The notes: generated by a model from the letters alone, not told the origin. A DNA stretch of 58,774 nt from Alcanivoracaceae bacterium (GCA_016763695.1 JAESTH010000303.1:1-58774), one strand, 5' to 3'; counted from the stretch's first letter, positions 11,378 through 21,550 are shown. Numbers and translations: made by a program.

Positions 11378-12250
11378 ATGATTAATTTACCTCTAATTCA
11401 TAAAGGAAAAGTCAGAGACGTCTATCAAATAGATGATCAAACCCTATTAATGGTTGCCAGTGACCGCTTAAGCGCCTTTGATGTCGTTTTGCCTGATGCG
11501 ATTCCGCAAAAGGGTCAACTTTTGACCCAGATTTCTAATTTTTGGTTCAAAAAATCTGCAGATATTATTGCAAACCATTTAACAGGTATACCAGTGCAAA
11601 AAGTCATATCTTTAGCAAATGACGATCTTATTGCGCGTGCTGTGGTGGTTATGAAACTTAAAGCACTACCAGTTGAAGCGATTGTTCGTGGTTATATTAT
11701 AGGTTCAGGCTGGAAGGATTATCAAAATACTGGGAAAATCTGTGGGATTACATTGCCAAAGAACTTGCAACAGGCAGAAAAACTACCTCAGGCTATATTT
11801 ACACCCTCGTCTAAAGCGCAGGTTGGTGGTCATGATGAAAACATCACGTTTGAGGCAATGGTTGATAAAATTGGCTTGGAGCTATCCAATCAAATTAAAC
11901 AAATTTCATTAAAACTCTATGATATGGCAGCCGTTCATGCCAGCGACAATGGTATTATTATTGCGGATACCAAATTTGAATTTGGCTTGGATGAAAATGA
12001 TCAACTAGTGTTAATGGATGAGATTCTCACACCTGATTCTTCTCGATTTTGGAATAAAGAAAAATATAATGTCGGCAGTAGTCCAGAAAGTTATGATAAA
12101 CAGTTTATTCGTGATTATCTGGAAACACTAGATTGGGATAAAACATCGCCAGGGCCCAATGTGCCTAATAAAATTATACAAGCAACTGCGGAGAAATACC
12201 ATGAAGCCTACCAACTCATCACAGGGGAAAAGTTCCCAGTCAATCAGTGA
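11378..12250 (+). CDS. purC: phosphoribosylaminoimidazole-succinocarboxamide synthase
   Basis: HKGKVRDVYQ, LMVASDRLSAFDVVLPD, IVRGYIIGSGWKDY, LMDEILTPDSSRFW. Confidence 0.97.
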   Translation: MINLPLIHKGKVRDVYQIDDQTLLMVASDRLSAFDVVLPDAIPQKGQLLTQISNFWFKKSADIIANHLTGIPVQKVISLANDDLIARAVVVMKLKALPVEAIVRGYIIGSGWKDYQNTGKICGITLPKNLQQAEKLPQAIFTPSSKAQVGGHDENITFEAMVDKIGLELSNQIKQISLKLYDMAAVHASDNGIIIADTKFEFGLDENDQLVLMDEILTPDSSRFWNKEKYNVGSSPESYDKQFIRDYLETLDWDKTSPGPNVPNKIIQATAEKYHEAYQLITGEKFPVNQ

Positions 12251-12662
12251 TTTACTCAATGAATATGCACAAAGCCATCAAAATAAAACCAACAAAATAA
12301 TACATTATTTTTGTGTGCCGATTATATTCTGGAGTATTACTGCCATGTTGTGGGTGGTGAAAATCCCCAGTGTGGAAAACCTGGCTATTGTTATGACAGT
12401 GTTAGTCAGTATTTATTATGTCAGTAAAGATTTAAAAATCGCCATGCAAATGATCGTTTTCAGTATCCTCTGTTTATTACTTAATAGCTTGCTAGAATCC
12501 CAGGGTTTACCATTGTTGATGATAGCAATAGCTCTATTTGTGATTGCCTGGATTTTTCAATTTATTGGTCATAATATTGAAGGCAAAAAGCCATCATTCC
12601 TTAAAGATTTACAGTTTTTACTTATAGGGCCAGCCTGGATTGTTAAGCAGCTGTTTGGCTAA
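12201..12662 (+). CDS. DUF962/Mpo1-family membrane protein
   Basis: LLNEYAQSHQNKTNKIIHYFCVPIIFW and QFIGHNIEGKKPSFLKDLQFLLIGPAWIV; start taken at the internal ATG, overlaps purC out of frame. Confidence 0.85.
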   Translation: MKPTNSSQGKSSQSISDLLNEYAQSHQNKTNKIIHYFCVPIIFWSITAMLWVVKIPSVENLAIVMTVLVSIYYVSKDLKIAMQMIVFSILCLLLNSLLESQGLPLLMIAIALFVIAWIFQFIGHNIEGKKPSFLKDLQFLLIGPAWIVKQLFG

Positions 12663-12682
12663 ACAGTCTGTCAACTCTTATA

Positions 12683-15184
12683 TCAATCCCATTTATAAAT
12701 GACACTGATATTAGGTATTAAGGGCAGCCATCTTTTTTCTTTTGACCGCAGTTCGCCATTAATCAGTTGATAATCAATGCAGCAGGGGTTTTGCGTGTTG
12801 AGTAAATTGTTGACTTGAATGGCGAGCTTCAGTTTACCGTGTTGGGTGTTGTATTGTTTACTTACTTTGATATCAAATTGATAGAAGTCGTCAAAAGTAT
12901 TGTTATTTCGTTCGCCAATTTGTAAGTCAGTTTCTGTTGCTATAATATCGGTTTTTGCCCAGCCATTGCGGTAATTGGCGGTAAAGTCCAGCTGCCAGTT
13001 ATTGAACCATTCATTAAAGTATTTTGATCTTATTGGCATATGCAAGTTGAATTTTAGGGCATTGTGCTGATCCCAGCTTCTGGGGGTTTCGACACCGTCA
13101 ATGACATCATCAACATCAGAAAATATGTAGCTAGCTGACCATTGAAATTTATCATTGCTGCCATTGAGGGTGAACTCTGCGCCAGTGGCTTTTGAATCAT
13201 CGGCTGATACTCTGATGCGGTCAAAAAACAATTCTGGCAAAACGTGAAAACCATTAAAAAGGTTCTCATAATAAGGCTGGGTAGATGAATATTTTTTATA
13301 ATAAACCTCGGCTCTGAGGCTTAAATTGGCGCTGAATTCCTTGTTCAGCTCAAATATGACAATATCTGCTGAGGAGGGCTTAAAGTAGCTGGGATTTTCA
13401 TCTTCTAATAATAACTCATCAATATACTGTGATTGTTGATGGCGTCCTACGGCAACGCGATAGGTAGTTGTGTCATCGTAAAAATAGCTCAAATTAAATC
13501 GTGGGCTGGTTACATTTTCATCTATCCACTGTTTATATTCATAACGAAAGCCTAAATCAAAGATAATTTTTTTGCTTATCTGATAACGAACATTAAAAAA
13601 TGCATCAACACCACTGCCCTGATTTCCAAACTCAAAGACTCTTTGAGTTTGGCTTTGCAATCCTAACTGTGCAACTAATTCTCCAAAATGATTGATGTTT
13701 CTGGATGATTTGATACTGGTTTCTTCGGTAAAAATATTCGTACCAAAACTGATTGAGAAACTGTCTTTCAGATTGATGGTTTGACTGTACTTAAGCCCCC
13801 TGTATTTAGTTAAGGTATCTTCTATTAATGAAGCTGAAGAATTTTCATCTGCAACATCGCCGACTCTGGTATTGTGTTTTCGTGAGGCATAGATTTGGAA
13901 ATTGGCATAGGAATTACGGTGGTTATCATAATTCCACTGTAACCACAAATCCTGATCATGGTATCCAGCCTTTGCTATTTCACCAAATGGCTCTTTATCT
14001 GGGTCGTCTTCAAGATCTTCAATTTTAATTTCGTCTCTGGAAATGAGGATATGTTGTGATGATTGCCAGTTGTAATTAAGTTCCTGAGTGGCTTTAAAGT
14101 AGGCATCGTCAAATTCTGGTCTGATAATGCTGTCACTTATTAAATGATCATTAATCAATTGTCCGCCTGTACGGATAGATGCCATGTATTGTTTGCTGTA
14201 GTCATCACTGCTTTGTCTGTATGTATAATAGGCATTTAGTAAATTAACACCGACTTCGTGTTTTTCAGCTGTGATATTATCATCGGTTTGTATGGATAAC
14301 ACCGAGCTTAATCTGCCACCATACTGAATAGGAAAGATGCCACTGTAAAAATCCAGGCTATCAACAAAGCTTTGATTGATGGTTGAAAACAAGGAAAAAA
14401 AGTTTTTGAAATGAAATGGGTTTCTTAAAACATGGTTATCCAGAACGATTAGCGATTCATTGTCATTTCCGCCACGGGTTTTGGTCTTGCCACTTATACC
14501 TGTACTGGTATTGCCTGGTACTCGTTCGCTGGCACGTATTGGATCATTGTTGAAGGACACTGAATTTTCTATGTCCGCTCTTAAAAATGTATTTTTACTG
14601 GAGTTGGGGCTATTAAAATTAACCTGACTAGCGGTGACTATTATTTTATCAATTCTGACCGGTAAAGGTTCAAGGGCAAAAGTCAGTGTTTTAAATTGAT
14701 CTGCAATAATATCAACATCAACGCTAAGTGGTAAATAATCATCAGCTGAAATTTTGAGTCGTAACTGTTGAGCATTGATGTTTTGTAATAAAACAAGGCC
14801 TTTTTTACTGCTATCCTGCTTGTGGTCACTGCGATGGGAGTTGATAGAAAAAGTCTTAATGCTAGTATCATTCTCAACATCAACCAGTTTAATAATTAGT
14901 CCAGTAGTTGGGGTGTTTTTATGCTTGATGGGATTGATGACAAAGATGTCAATATCGGCTTTGATGATAGTGAGAGCTAGCGACTCCAGTGCCTGGTCAA
15001 AAGCCTCGATTGAATCTGTATCCAGTTCTAATAATATATTTTGGGTCTTTTTAGGTAAGTAATCGCTGCTGTAAAATATTTGGATGTTGTTGTTTTCAAA
15101 ATAAAGCAGCCAGTCTTTAATTGTTAATGATTTCCCAAAAACATGGCAGCACACAAACAACAGGCACAAACATAAACATCTCAT
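12683..15184 (-). CDS. TonB-dependent receptor with N-terminal STN-like domain
   Basis: signal peptide, short N-terminal domain, plug region with ASERVPGNTSTGISGKTKTRGG, long beta-barrel; downstream of FecI/FecR. Confidence 0.85.
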   Translation of the reverse strand: MRCLCLCLLFVCCHVFGKSLTIKDWLLYFENNNIQIFYSSDYLPKKTQNILLELDTDSIEAFDQALESLALTIIKADIDIFVINPIKHKNTPTTGLIIKLVDVENDTSIKTFSINSHRSDHKQDSSKKGLVLLQNINAQQLRLKISADDYLPLSVDVDIIADQFKTLTFALEPLPVRIDKIIVTASQVNFNSPNSSKNTFLRADIENSVSFNNDPIRASERVPGNTSTGISGKTKTRGGNDNESLIVLDNHVLRNPFHFKNFFSLFSTINQSFVDSLDFYSGIFPIQYGGRLSSVLSIQTDDNITAEKHEVGVNLLNAYYTYRQSSDDYSKQYMASIRTGGQLINDHLISDSIIRPEFDDAYFKATQELNYNWQSSQHILISRDEIKIEDLEDDPDKEPFGEIAKAGYHDQDLWLQWNYDNHRNSYANFQIYASRKHNTRVGDVADENSSASLIEDTLTKYRGLKYSQTINLKDSFSISFGTNIFTEETSIKSSRNINHFGELVAQLGLQSQTQRVFEFGNQGSGVDAFFNVRYQISKKIIFDLGFRYEYKQWIDENVTSPRFNLSYFYDDTTTYRVAVGRHQQSQYIDELLLEDENPSYFKPSSADIVIFELNKEFSANLSLRAEVYYKKYSSTQPYYENLFNGFHVLPELFFDRIRVSADDSKATGAEFTLNGSNDKFQWSASYIFSDVDDVIDGVETPRSWDQHNALKFNLHMPIRSKYFNEWFNNWQLDFTANYRNGWAKTDIIATETDLQIGERNNNTFDDFYQFDIKVSKQYNTQHGKLKLAIQVNNLLNTQNPCCIDYQLINGELRSKEKRWLPLIPNISVIYKWD

Positions 15185-15296
15185 ATATTTAATCTAAGGG
15201 CTGATCACTAAATTAAGAACTGCATATTAGAGCAATAACTGTCTGTTAAATCAATAATAAACCCAAATATTTTATCAGAGAATGGAGTAAATAACT

Positions 15297-16301
15297 TTAA
15301 AGAATCTTTAAAACACCCTGGTTTATATTGTAATCAAATTTGGTGGATAAAAATACCGTCTTAATTTGTTGGTCTTTAGTCAGCTTTGAAAACTTGCCTG
15401 AAAGTTTAACCCTTTTTGTTCTTGACTGCTGCTGGTTCCAGTCAATTTCATAACCGTTTTCATGTGCATACCAGCTAACAAAGTCATGTAGAGACTTGTT
15501 TTCTGCAATAAAAGGCTGTCCCGCTGTTTGGGTCCATTGCCACAATCGATCATAGGCCAAAACAATACTTTCTTGTTGTTCACCAGAGGCTTTAATATTT
15601 ATTTTTTCACCTGCCTGTAACTGTTTTTTAGAACCACTATTACTGATTTCTACTAAGCCATTTCTCACCGCTACTTGCAGACTGGTTTCGTTTTTATTGA
15701 CCAGGTATCTGGTACCAATATGGTTAATATTACCCAAAGATGTGCTGATTGTAATAGGCATGGATGTGATTACATCATCAGCATCATGATAAATTTCGCC
15801 ATTGAGTAATTTTATTTCAGATTGGCTCATTAGTTGTAATTGAGTATTTTGATTTATTCTTAGTTGGCTGTTATCCGATAGAGTGATATTGGCATAGCTA
15901 TCGCCACTGGTTTTTAACCAAACACCAGGGCTTAATAGTGTAGTTAAATCGCCTTGTTGAGCCAGCTGCCAATTGCTATTGTCAGTAGAAATCAAAACTT
16001 CTCCCTGTACATATAAAGAATGTGCAATGGATTCTGTCGTATTATTTTGCAGGTTATATTGGACTAAAAAGCCAGTGGTGACCATAAGCATAACCGCAGC
16101 GGCCATTCGCAGCACGAAAGTTTTCCGCTGCTTTTGTTGCTGATGCTGTTTTGCAACAGATGCTTGCCAGTGTGCGTGCACATTGTTTCTAGCGCGTCTA
16201 GCCATCATTTCATCTGGTTGAATTCTTTTACCATGAGTTTTTAATAACTCATCAATAATAGTATCTTGTTGTGTGGGTGTGTTTTCTATTTTAATACCCA
16301 T
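15297..16301 (-). CDS. FecR-family anti-sigma/regulatory protein
   Basis: single TM (VLRMAAAVMLMVTTGFLV), FecR domain (GDLTTLLSPGVWLKTSGDSYANITLSDNSQLRINQNTQLQL), C-terminal STN-like segment. Confidence 0.88.
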   Translation of the reverse strand: MGIKIENTPTQQDTIIDELLKTHGKRIQPDEMMARRARNNVHAHWQASVAKQHQQQKQRKTFVLRMAAAVMLMVTTGFLVQYNLQNNTTESIAHSLYVQGEVLISTDNSNWQLAQQGDLTTLLSPGVWLKTSGDSYANITLSDNSQLRINQNTQLQLMSQSEIKLLNGEIYHDADDVITSMPITISTSLGNINHIGTRYLVNKNETSLQVAVRNGLVEISNSGSKKQLQAGEKINIKASGEQQESIVLAYDRLWQWTQTAGQPFIAENKSLHDFVSWYAHENGYEIDWNQQQSRTKRVKLSGKFSKLTKDQQIKTVFLSTKFDYNINQGVLKIL

Positions 16302-16313
16302 TTCATATCCTCT

Positions 16314-16955
16314 TTACTGCTCTATAAAATGCAAAAATGAAGCAGCAAGCTTATCATTTTGCATCATTTTGTCTATCACTGTTTTAAATGATTTTCTGGC
16401 TCTGGCTAATGAAGACTGCACAGAGATCATCGATGTATTGAGTTTTTTGGCAATCTCGTCAACGGAGAGTTGCTCAACATATTTCCACTCAAGAATATCG
16501 CCATAATTATTTGGCAAATTATCCATGACTTCACTTATTAAACCACGTAGTTCCATATTTGCAGATATGTTCTCTGGTTGTTGATTTTCATTCATTGCTA
16601 TATTATCCAAAATTTCTCTGGCTTCAGATGTGTCCGCTATGGGAATCACAATCCTACTTCGTCTGTTTTCTTTTATATAATGAGCGTGTATCAAACTCCT
16701 GCTTATTTGGCACATCCAAGTAAAAAGTGCCGCCTCACCTCGGTAACTTTGCATTTTATCAATAGCTTTACACATTGTCTGTTGGGTAAAATCATCAGCA
16801 AGATCTTTATCCTGTTTTATTCTACTCATAATAAAACGGAATAATCGCGGGTAGTAATCTGTAAAAAATCGATTAAATACCTTTTCATCACCTTTAATTA
16901 TCGCTTTAGCTAAATCCAAGTCTGCTGTTTTTAAGTTTGCTTTTGCTGTTGTCAT
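16314..16955 (-). CDS. RNA polymerase sigma-70 factor, ECF subfamily (FecI-like)
   Basis: sigma2 (DDFTQQTMCKAIDKMQSYRGEAALFTWMCQISRSL) and sigma4 (LEWKYVEQLSVDEIAKKLNTSMISVQSSLARARKSF). Confidence 0.92.
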   Translation of the reverse strand: MTTAKANLKTADLDLAKAIIKGDEKVFNRFFTDYYPRLFRFIMSRIKQDKDLADDFTQQTMCKAIDKMQSYRGEAALFTWMCQISRSLIHAHYIKENRRSRIVIPIADTSEAREILDNIAMNENQQPENISANMELRGLISEVMDNLPNNYGDILEWKYVEQLSVDEIAKKLNTSMISVQSSLARARKSFKTVIDKMMQNDKLAASFLHFIEQ

Positions 16956-17241
16956 TTAGTTTTAACAATTGTTTAACACTTAGAGAACACCAATAAATTA
17001 AATCAATCTAATTATTTTAATTATTCTTTCTTGGTCAAGTACTATTTGGTGTAATTGACCGCTATTGGCGGTGTAAAGTGGTTGGGCTTTAGGATGCGCA
17101 ACCGTGTTTTTAGAGCGTCAGGCAAACTTTAATATAGTGGCCGGTCACAATAATTTTAAATATTTTAAATAATTTTCGATTGAATATGTTTCATCATGCT
17201 CTCTAAGTCGTAAGAAATGTGAAAATGCCATATAAATTAAC

Positions 17242-17928
17242 ATGAGAAATAAAATGACAAATATTCAAGCAGTTGCAACAAATCAAATAAATAATATTCT
17301 CCATTATAGTCCCAGAGTTAATAAAGTGTTAGAAAATAAAGTGGTAAAGAATGAGTATAGAATTGAACTGGTATCAAAAGCAAGCAGTAGCCGCAACGAG
17401 GTTGAAGCATTTATTCAGGCATCATATCAAAAACATTTTTCGGCTCATCTCAGTTCATTTTTCCCGCTTATATTGTCAATCACAAGAATAAGTGACAACA
17501 CCCTGCTTGGAGCAGTAGGGCTAAGATATGCTGATGATGAAAAACTATTTTCAGAATGTTATGTAAGGGAGCCAATTGAAGATTTGATATTTGCCAGTGA
17601 AACTGATTTAAGCACAGGTATAATTACCAGAAATAAGATCGTCGAGTTAGGTAATTTTGTTGTCAGAAAAAACACAGATATTAAAACAGTGGTGCCTATG
17701 ATTAGTAAATTTATCAAATCATTAGATGTTGAATGGTCGGTTTATACCCTGACTAGGCCAATAAAAACACATTTTCAAAGATTGGGCATTGAATTATGTT
17801 TTCTGAAGGATGCAAATCTGCAGGCCGTTAATGGAGCAGCTGCAGACTGGGGTGATTACTACAGTTTTCAACCTGCGGTTTATTACTCCAACGTTAAAAA
17901 TAATATGAATCAGGATGAAAATATATAA
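17242..17928 (+). CDS. thermostable hemolysin family (acyltransferase-like) protein
   Basis: VELGNFVVRKN, SVYTLTRPIKTHFQRLGIELCFLKDANLQAV, WGDYYSFQPAVYYSNV match the family pattern as I know it. Confidence 0.8.
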   Translation: MRNKMTNIQAVATNQINNILHYSPRVNKVLENKVVKNEYRIELVSKASSSRNEVEAFIQASYQKHFSAHLSSFFPLILSITRISDNTLLGAVGLRYADDEKLFSECYVREPIEDLIFASETDLSTGIITRNKIVELGNFVVRKNTDIKTVVPMISKFIKSLDVEWSVYTLTRPIKTHFQRLGIELCFLKDANLQAVNGAAADWGDYYSFQPAVYYSNVKNNMNQDENI

Positions 17929-17933
17929 TTTAA

Positions 17934-19343
17934 ATGATGAACTCATTAAAATCAGAGCTACAAGCTTTTGGCAATAAAGTCAGTCGAGTAGCCATTCATC
18001 TAGATAATTCAGATCAATGGTTGCAAATCGATAACACACTCACAGAGCTGGCTGCTGTCATTGTTCCAATACCTCATTTTTTCAGCCAAAAACAAATTCA
18101 TCATATGGTTGAGATTGCAGGAGTAGATGCAGTTATCTGTGAAAATATTGCTAAAGACTTATGGTTGTCATTTGGGTTTAAAGAGGCCTCAAATTATTCA
18201 TTTGCAGGTACATTGATGTTAAGAGAGGTAAAGGACTATCCACAATTACCAGAGAATACCCACAAAATCACCTTCACTTCAGGCACAACTAATGAGCCCA
18301 AAGGTGTGTGTTTAAGTCTGCAACATTTACAAGCAGTGGGAAAGTCACTGGCAGTTATTTCGACTGACATATTTAAAGTAAAAAAACATTTATGTATTCT
18401 GCCTTTGAGTGTTTTGCTAGAGAATGTAGCAGCAAGTTATGCAGCAGGTCAGGCAAATATTGAAGTCATCATTCCATCGCTGGCTGAAATTGGTTTAAGT
18501 GGTTCCAGCAGTCTTGATGTGAAAAAACTTATTGGTGCGATTTGCCATTATAAACCCGATAGTTTGATTCTTATGCCACAAATGCTAAAAGCCATCATAA
18601 CGGTCTTGCAGAGTCAGAAAAATACTGAGCAGGTTTTGGATCTGTCTTTTTTAAAGTTTATTGCAGTAGGTGGGGCGGTGTGTTCTAAAGGCTTGTTATT
18701 AAAAGCCAAAGCATTGAATCTGCCCGTTTTTGAAGGGTATGGTATCAGCGAATGTGGTTCGGTCATCAGCTTAAACACCGATCAAGAACAGATCGGAAAC
18801 GTGGGAAAAGTGTTGCCACATCAAAAGGTAAAAATAAGCCAAGATGGTGAGATATTGACCAAGGGTCAACTTTTTGTTGGTTATTTGGGAGCAGAAGATA
18901 ATCATGAACAGTGGTATGCAACTGGTGATTTGGGTCAGTTTGATGAAAATAATAATCTTCATATCATCGGCAGAAAGAAAAATATCATCATCAACTCATT
19001 TGGGCGCAACCTTTCACCTGACTGGATAGAAGCAGAGTTGTTAGCTATTTCAGAAATTAATCAAGTGGTGGTTTATGGTGAGGGGATGCCGTATCTCACA
19101 GCCATATGTGTGACCTTACAAAGTGCTGATAAACTATGGGATAAAATAGCAAAGCTCAACGACACTTTACCAGATTACGCCAGAATAAAAGAAATAATTA
19201 TTGGCAGTGAAACATTTACCGTAGGCAATGGTATGTTAACCGCTTCAGGCAAGGCCAAACACCAAAATATTTTTAAACATTACTCTTATCAATTACAGGA
19301 TATTTATGCAAGTACAAAAACAATCACATCTCAGTCAATTTGA
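17934..19343 (+). CDS. AMP-dependent synthetase/ligase
   Basis: ITFTSGTTNEPKGVCLS, GYGISECG, WYATGDLGQFDENNNLHIIGRKKNIII. Confidence 0.95.
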   Translation: MMNSLKSELQAFGNKVSRVAIHLDNSDQWLQIDNTLTELAAVIVPIPHFFSQKQIHHMVEIAGVDAVICENIAKDLWLSFGFKEASNYSFAGTLMLREVKDYPQLPENTHKITFTSGTTNEPKGVCLSLQHLQAVGKSLAVISTDIFKVKKHLCILPLSVLLENVAASYAAGQANIEVIIPSLAEIGLSGSSSLDVKKLIGAICHYKPDSLILMPQMLKAIITVLQSQKNTEQVLDLSFLKFIAVGGAVCSKGLLLKAKALNLPVFEGYGISECGSVISLNTDQEQIGNVGKVLPHQKVKISQDGEILTKGQLFVGYLGAEDNHEQWYATGDLGQFDENNNLHIIGRKKNIIINSFGRNLSPDWIEAELLAISEINQVVVYGEGMPYLTAICVTLQSADKLWDKIAKLNDTLPDYARIKEIIIGSETFTVGNGMLTASGKAKHQNIFKHYSYQLQDIYASTKTITSQSI

Positions 19344-19992
19344 ACTATTGTGTCAAGCCACACAAGAGCAGCAGCAAGAGCTAACAAGTATTTCCGTGAT
19401 ACAACAGGCTGTAGCTGGCAAGATTAGTCTTGACACTTATATTGCATTCCTTACTCAAGCCTACCATCATGTTAAGCATACTGTGCCATTGCTAATGCTT
19501 GCAGGTAGTAAGATTTCAGAAAAAGATGAATGGTTAAGAACCGCAATGGCAGAGTACATAGAAGAAGAAATAGGCCATGAAAAATGGATATTAAACGATA
19601 TAGAAGCTTGTGGTGGAGATAAACAAAAAATCAGTGAGTCTGAAGCTGGGTTTGCCACCGAATTAATGGTTGCATACGCCTATGATTCAATCACCAGAAT
19701 TAACCCATTGTGCTTTTTAGGAATGGTACATGTCCTTGAGGGCACCAGTGTGCAATTGGCTACTCATGCGGCAAACAGTATAAAAGAATCTTTATCATTA
19801 CCCAATAAAGCTTTTACCTATCTTATTTCTCATGGTGATTTAGATATAGAGCATCAGAAATTTTTTGAAGATTTGGTCAATCGTCTGAGTTCATCTCAAT
19901 TGGATGTGGTGATCAAATATTGCAAAAGATTTTATCATTTATATGGTGAAATATTTAGAGGTTTACCTACAGGAGAGCAGGTCGGGGCATGA
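19306..19992 (+). CDS. heme-oxygenase-like (TenA/HDO-type) iron-containing redox enzyme
   Basis: all-helical protein with candidate ligands E88-x2-H91 (EEEIGHEKW), E145 (HVLEGT), H176-x3-D180-x2-H183 (HGDLDIEHQKF). Confidence 0.85.
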   Translation: MQVQKQSHLSQFELLCQATQEQQQELTSISVIQQAVAGKISLDTYIAFLTQAYHHVKHTVPLLMLAGSKISEKDEWLRTAMAEYIEEEIGHEKWILNDIEACGGDKQKISESEAGFATELMVAYAYDSITRINPLCFLGMVHVLEGTSVQLATHAANSIKESLSLPNKAFTYLISHGDLDIEHQKFFEDLVNRLSSSQLDVVIKYCKRFYHLYGEIFRGLPTGEQVGA

Positions 19993-20783
19993 AAATAAAC
20001 TGGAGCGAACAAACTGTTGTGATTACAGGTGCTTATGGTAGCTTGGGACTTGAGTTGTGTAAAAGTTTATCGGCGAGGGGAGCTGATTTGATCTTGACAG
20101 GTCGAAATCTGGATAAGTTACAACAATTAAAAAAAATACTACCTCAGACGACGAAGGTTGTATCTGGGAATATTGCGTCACGAAAGTTTAAAGATGATTT
20201 AGTGGCATGTTTGGAGGGTATTAAAACCGCAGGACATATGCTAATAAATAATGCCGGCATAAGTGATGTGAGGTTTTTAGAACAGCTGACAGATGATAGT
20301 ATCAAAAACATGTTAGTGGTTAATTTATTGACACCAATGCTACTATCGAAAAAGTTAATGCCGTGGTTAAAGAAAGCACAATCAGCCAAAATTATAAATA
20401 TTGGTTCAACATTTGGCGCCATTGGTTATCCTGGTTTTAGCGGTTATTGTGCAACTAAATTTGGTTTACGTGGGTTTACTCAGGCATTAGACAGAGAACT
20501 AGCAGATACCAATATCTCTGTTCAATATCTCGCTCCACGTGCAATAGCTACAAACATGAATTCTGATAAGGTTAATTTGTTGAATAAAAAGTTAAATAAT
20601 GATGTAGATACTCTAGAGCAGATACTGCCACAAATTATTAAAGCCATTGAGAAAGGCAGGACAGAGATATTTTTTGGTTGGCCAGCTAAACTATTTGTCA
20701 AGCTTAACGGCTTGTTTCCTAGTATTGTGGCTAATGCTATCAACAAAGAACATAAAATAATTAAACAAATCATAGAAAAATAA
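19989..20783 (+). CDS. short-chain dehydrogenase/reductase
   Basis: TGAYGSLGLELC, NNAGISD, SGYCATKFGLRGFTQAL (YxxxK); ATGA overlap with upstream gene. Confidence 0.93.
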   Translation: MKINWSEQTVVITGAYGSLGLELCKSLSARGADLILTGRNLDKLQQLKKILPQTTKVVSGNIASRKFKDDLVACLEGIKTAGHMLINNAGISDVRFLEQLTDDSIKNMLVVNLLTPMLLSKKLMPWLKKAQSAKIINIGSTFGAIGYPGFSGYCATKFGLRGFTQALDRELADTNISVQYLAPRAIATNMNSDKVNLLNKKLNNDVDTLEQILPQIIKAIEKGRTEIFFGWPAKLFVKLNGLFPSIVANAINKEHKIIKQIIEK

Positions 20784-20806
20784 TTAAACACACAAATAGG
20801 TGACAT

Positions 20807-21436
20807 ATGAAAAAAATGATATTACTACTACTTTCGGTTAGTCTTTTTGCATCCGCACAAATGACAGATGATGTTCTTGAGATTCAAAAACAATGGGCAA
20901 TTGCCAATTATCAAACACCTGAAAAACAGAAAGAAGATGTGTTTGAAGCATTGGCAAAGTCAGCAACACAAGTTGTATTGAATAATTCAAAAAATCCCCA
21001 TGCTTTGGTTTGGGAGGGGATTGTTTATTCGACTTATGCAGGTGAAACGGGGGCATTTTCTGCTGGTAAATTAGCAAAACATGCTAAAAAATCATATGAG
21101 CAAGCCATTAAGATTGACGGTAGCGTTTTAACAGGTTCAGCTTATACCAGTTTAGGGGTGCTATATTATAAGGTACCAGGCTGGCCTCTTAGTTTTGGCA
21201 GTGATAAAAAAGCCATGAAGCAGCTAAAAAAAGGTTTAGAATTTAATCCTGATGGTATTGATTCGAATTATTTCTTCGCTGAGTTCTTATATGAGGAAGA
21301 AGGCGAATATGCATTGGCAAAAGAACATTTGCTTAAAGCCCAAAATGCCGCAGCAAGACCCACTCGGCCAATAGCTGATGAAGGTAGGCACAAAGATATC
21401 ACCCAATTAATGAAGAAAATAGAAAAAAAGTTATAG
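20807..21436 (+). CDS. secreted tetratricopeptide-repeat protein
   Basis: signal peptide MKKMILLLLSVSLFASA and TPR-like helices. Confidence 0.75.
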   Translation: MKKMILLLLSVSLFASAQMTDDVLEIQKQWAIANYQTPEKQKEDVFEALAKSATQVVLNNSKNPHALVWEGIVYSTYAGETGAFSAGKLAKHAKKSYEQAIKIDGSVLTGSAYTSLGVLYYKVPGWPLSFGSDKKAMKQLKKGLEFNPDGIDSNYFFAEFLYEEEGEYALAKEHLLKAQNAAARPTRPIADEGRHKDITQLMKKIEKKL

Positions 21437-21522
21437 CAACTATGCTTGCTAGTTATTAACGCGAAGATGATAATCTTACAAATATTACTGATTATTATTA
21501 CTAAATATAGTAATTATCCCAT

Positions 21523-21550
21523 AGATTCCTGTCTTCGCAGGAATGACGGG
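21523..21550. repeat. dispersed short palindromic repeat (ATTCCTGTCTTCGCAGGAATGACGG type)
   Basis: related copies at 52250-52279 and 54181-54214. Confidence 0.65.

Noticed and set aside
20807-21436. Possibility that the TPR protein is a toxin or immunity partner of the hemolysin-family gene
   Set aside because: The hemolysin-family protein resembles an acyltransferase, and the TPR protein shows only a signal peptide and TPR-like helices; no toxin or immunity signature.
21523-21550. Possible CRISPR repeat or integron attC from the ATTCCTGTCTTCGCAGGAATGACGG palindrome
   Set aside because: Only isolated, diverged single copies (also at 52250 and 54181) with no regular spacing and no cas or integrase genes; fits a dispersed palindromic repeat.
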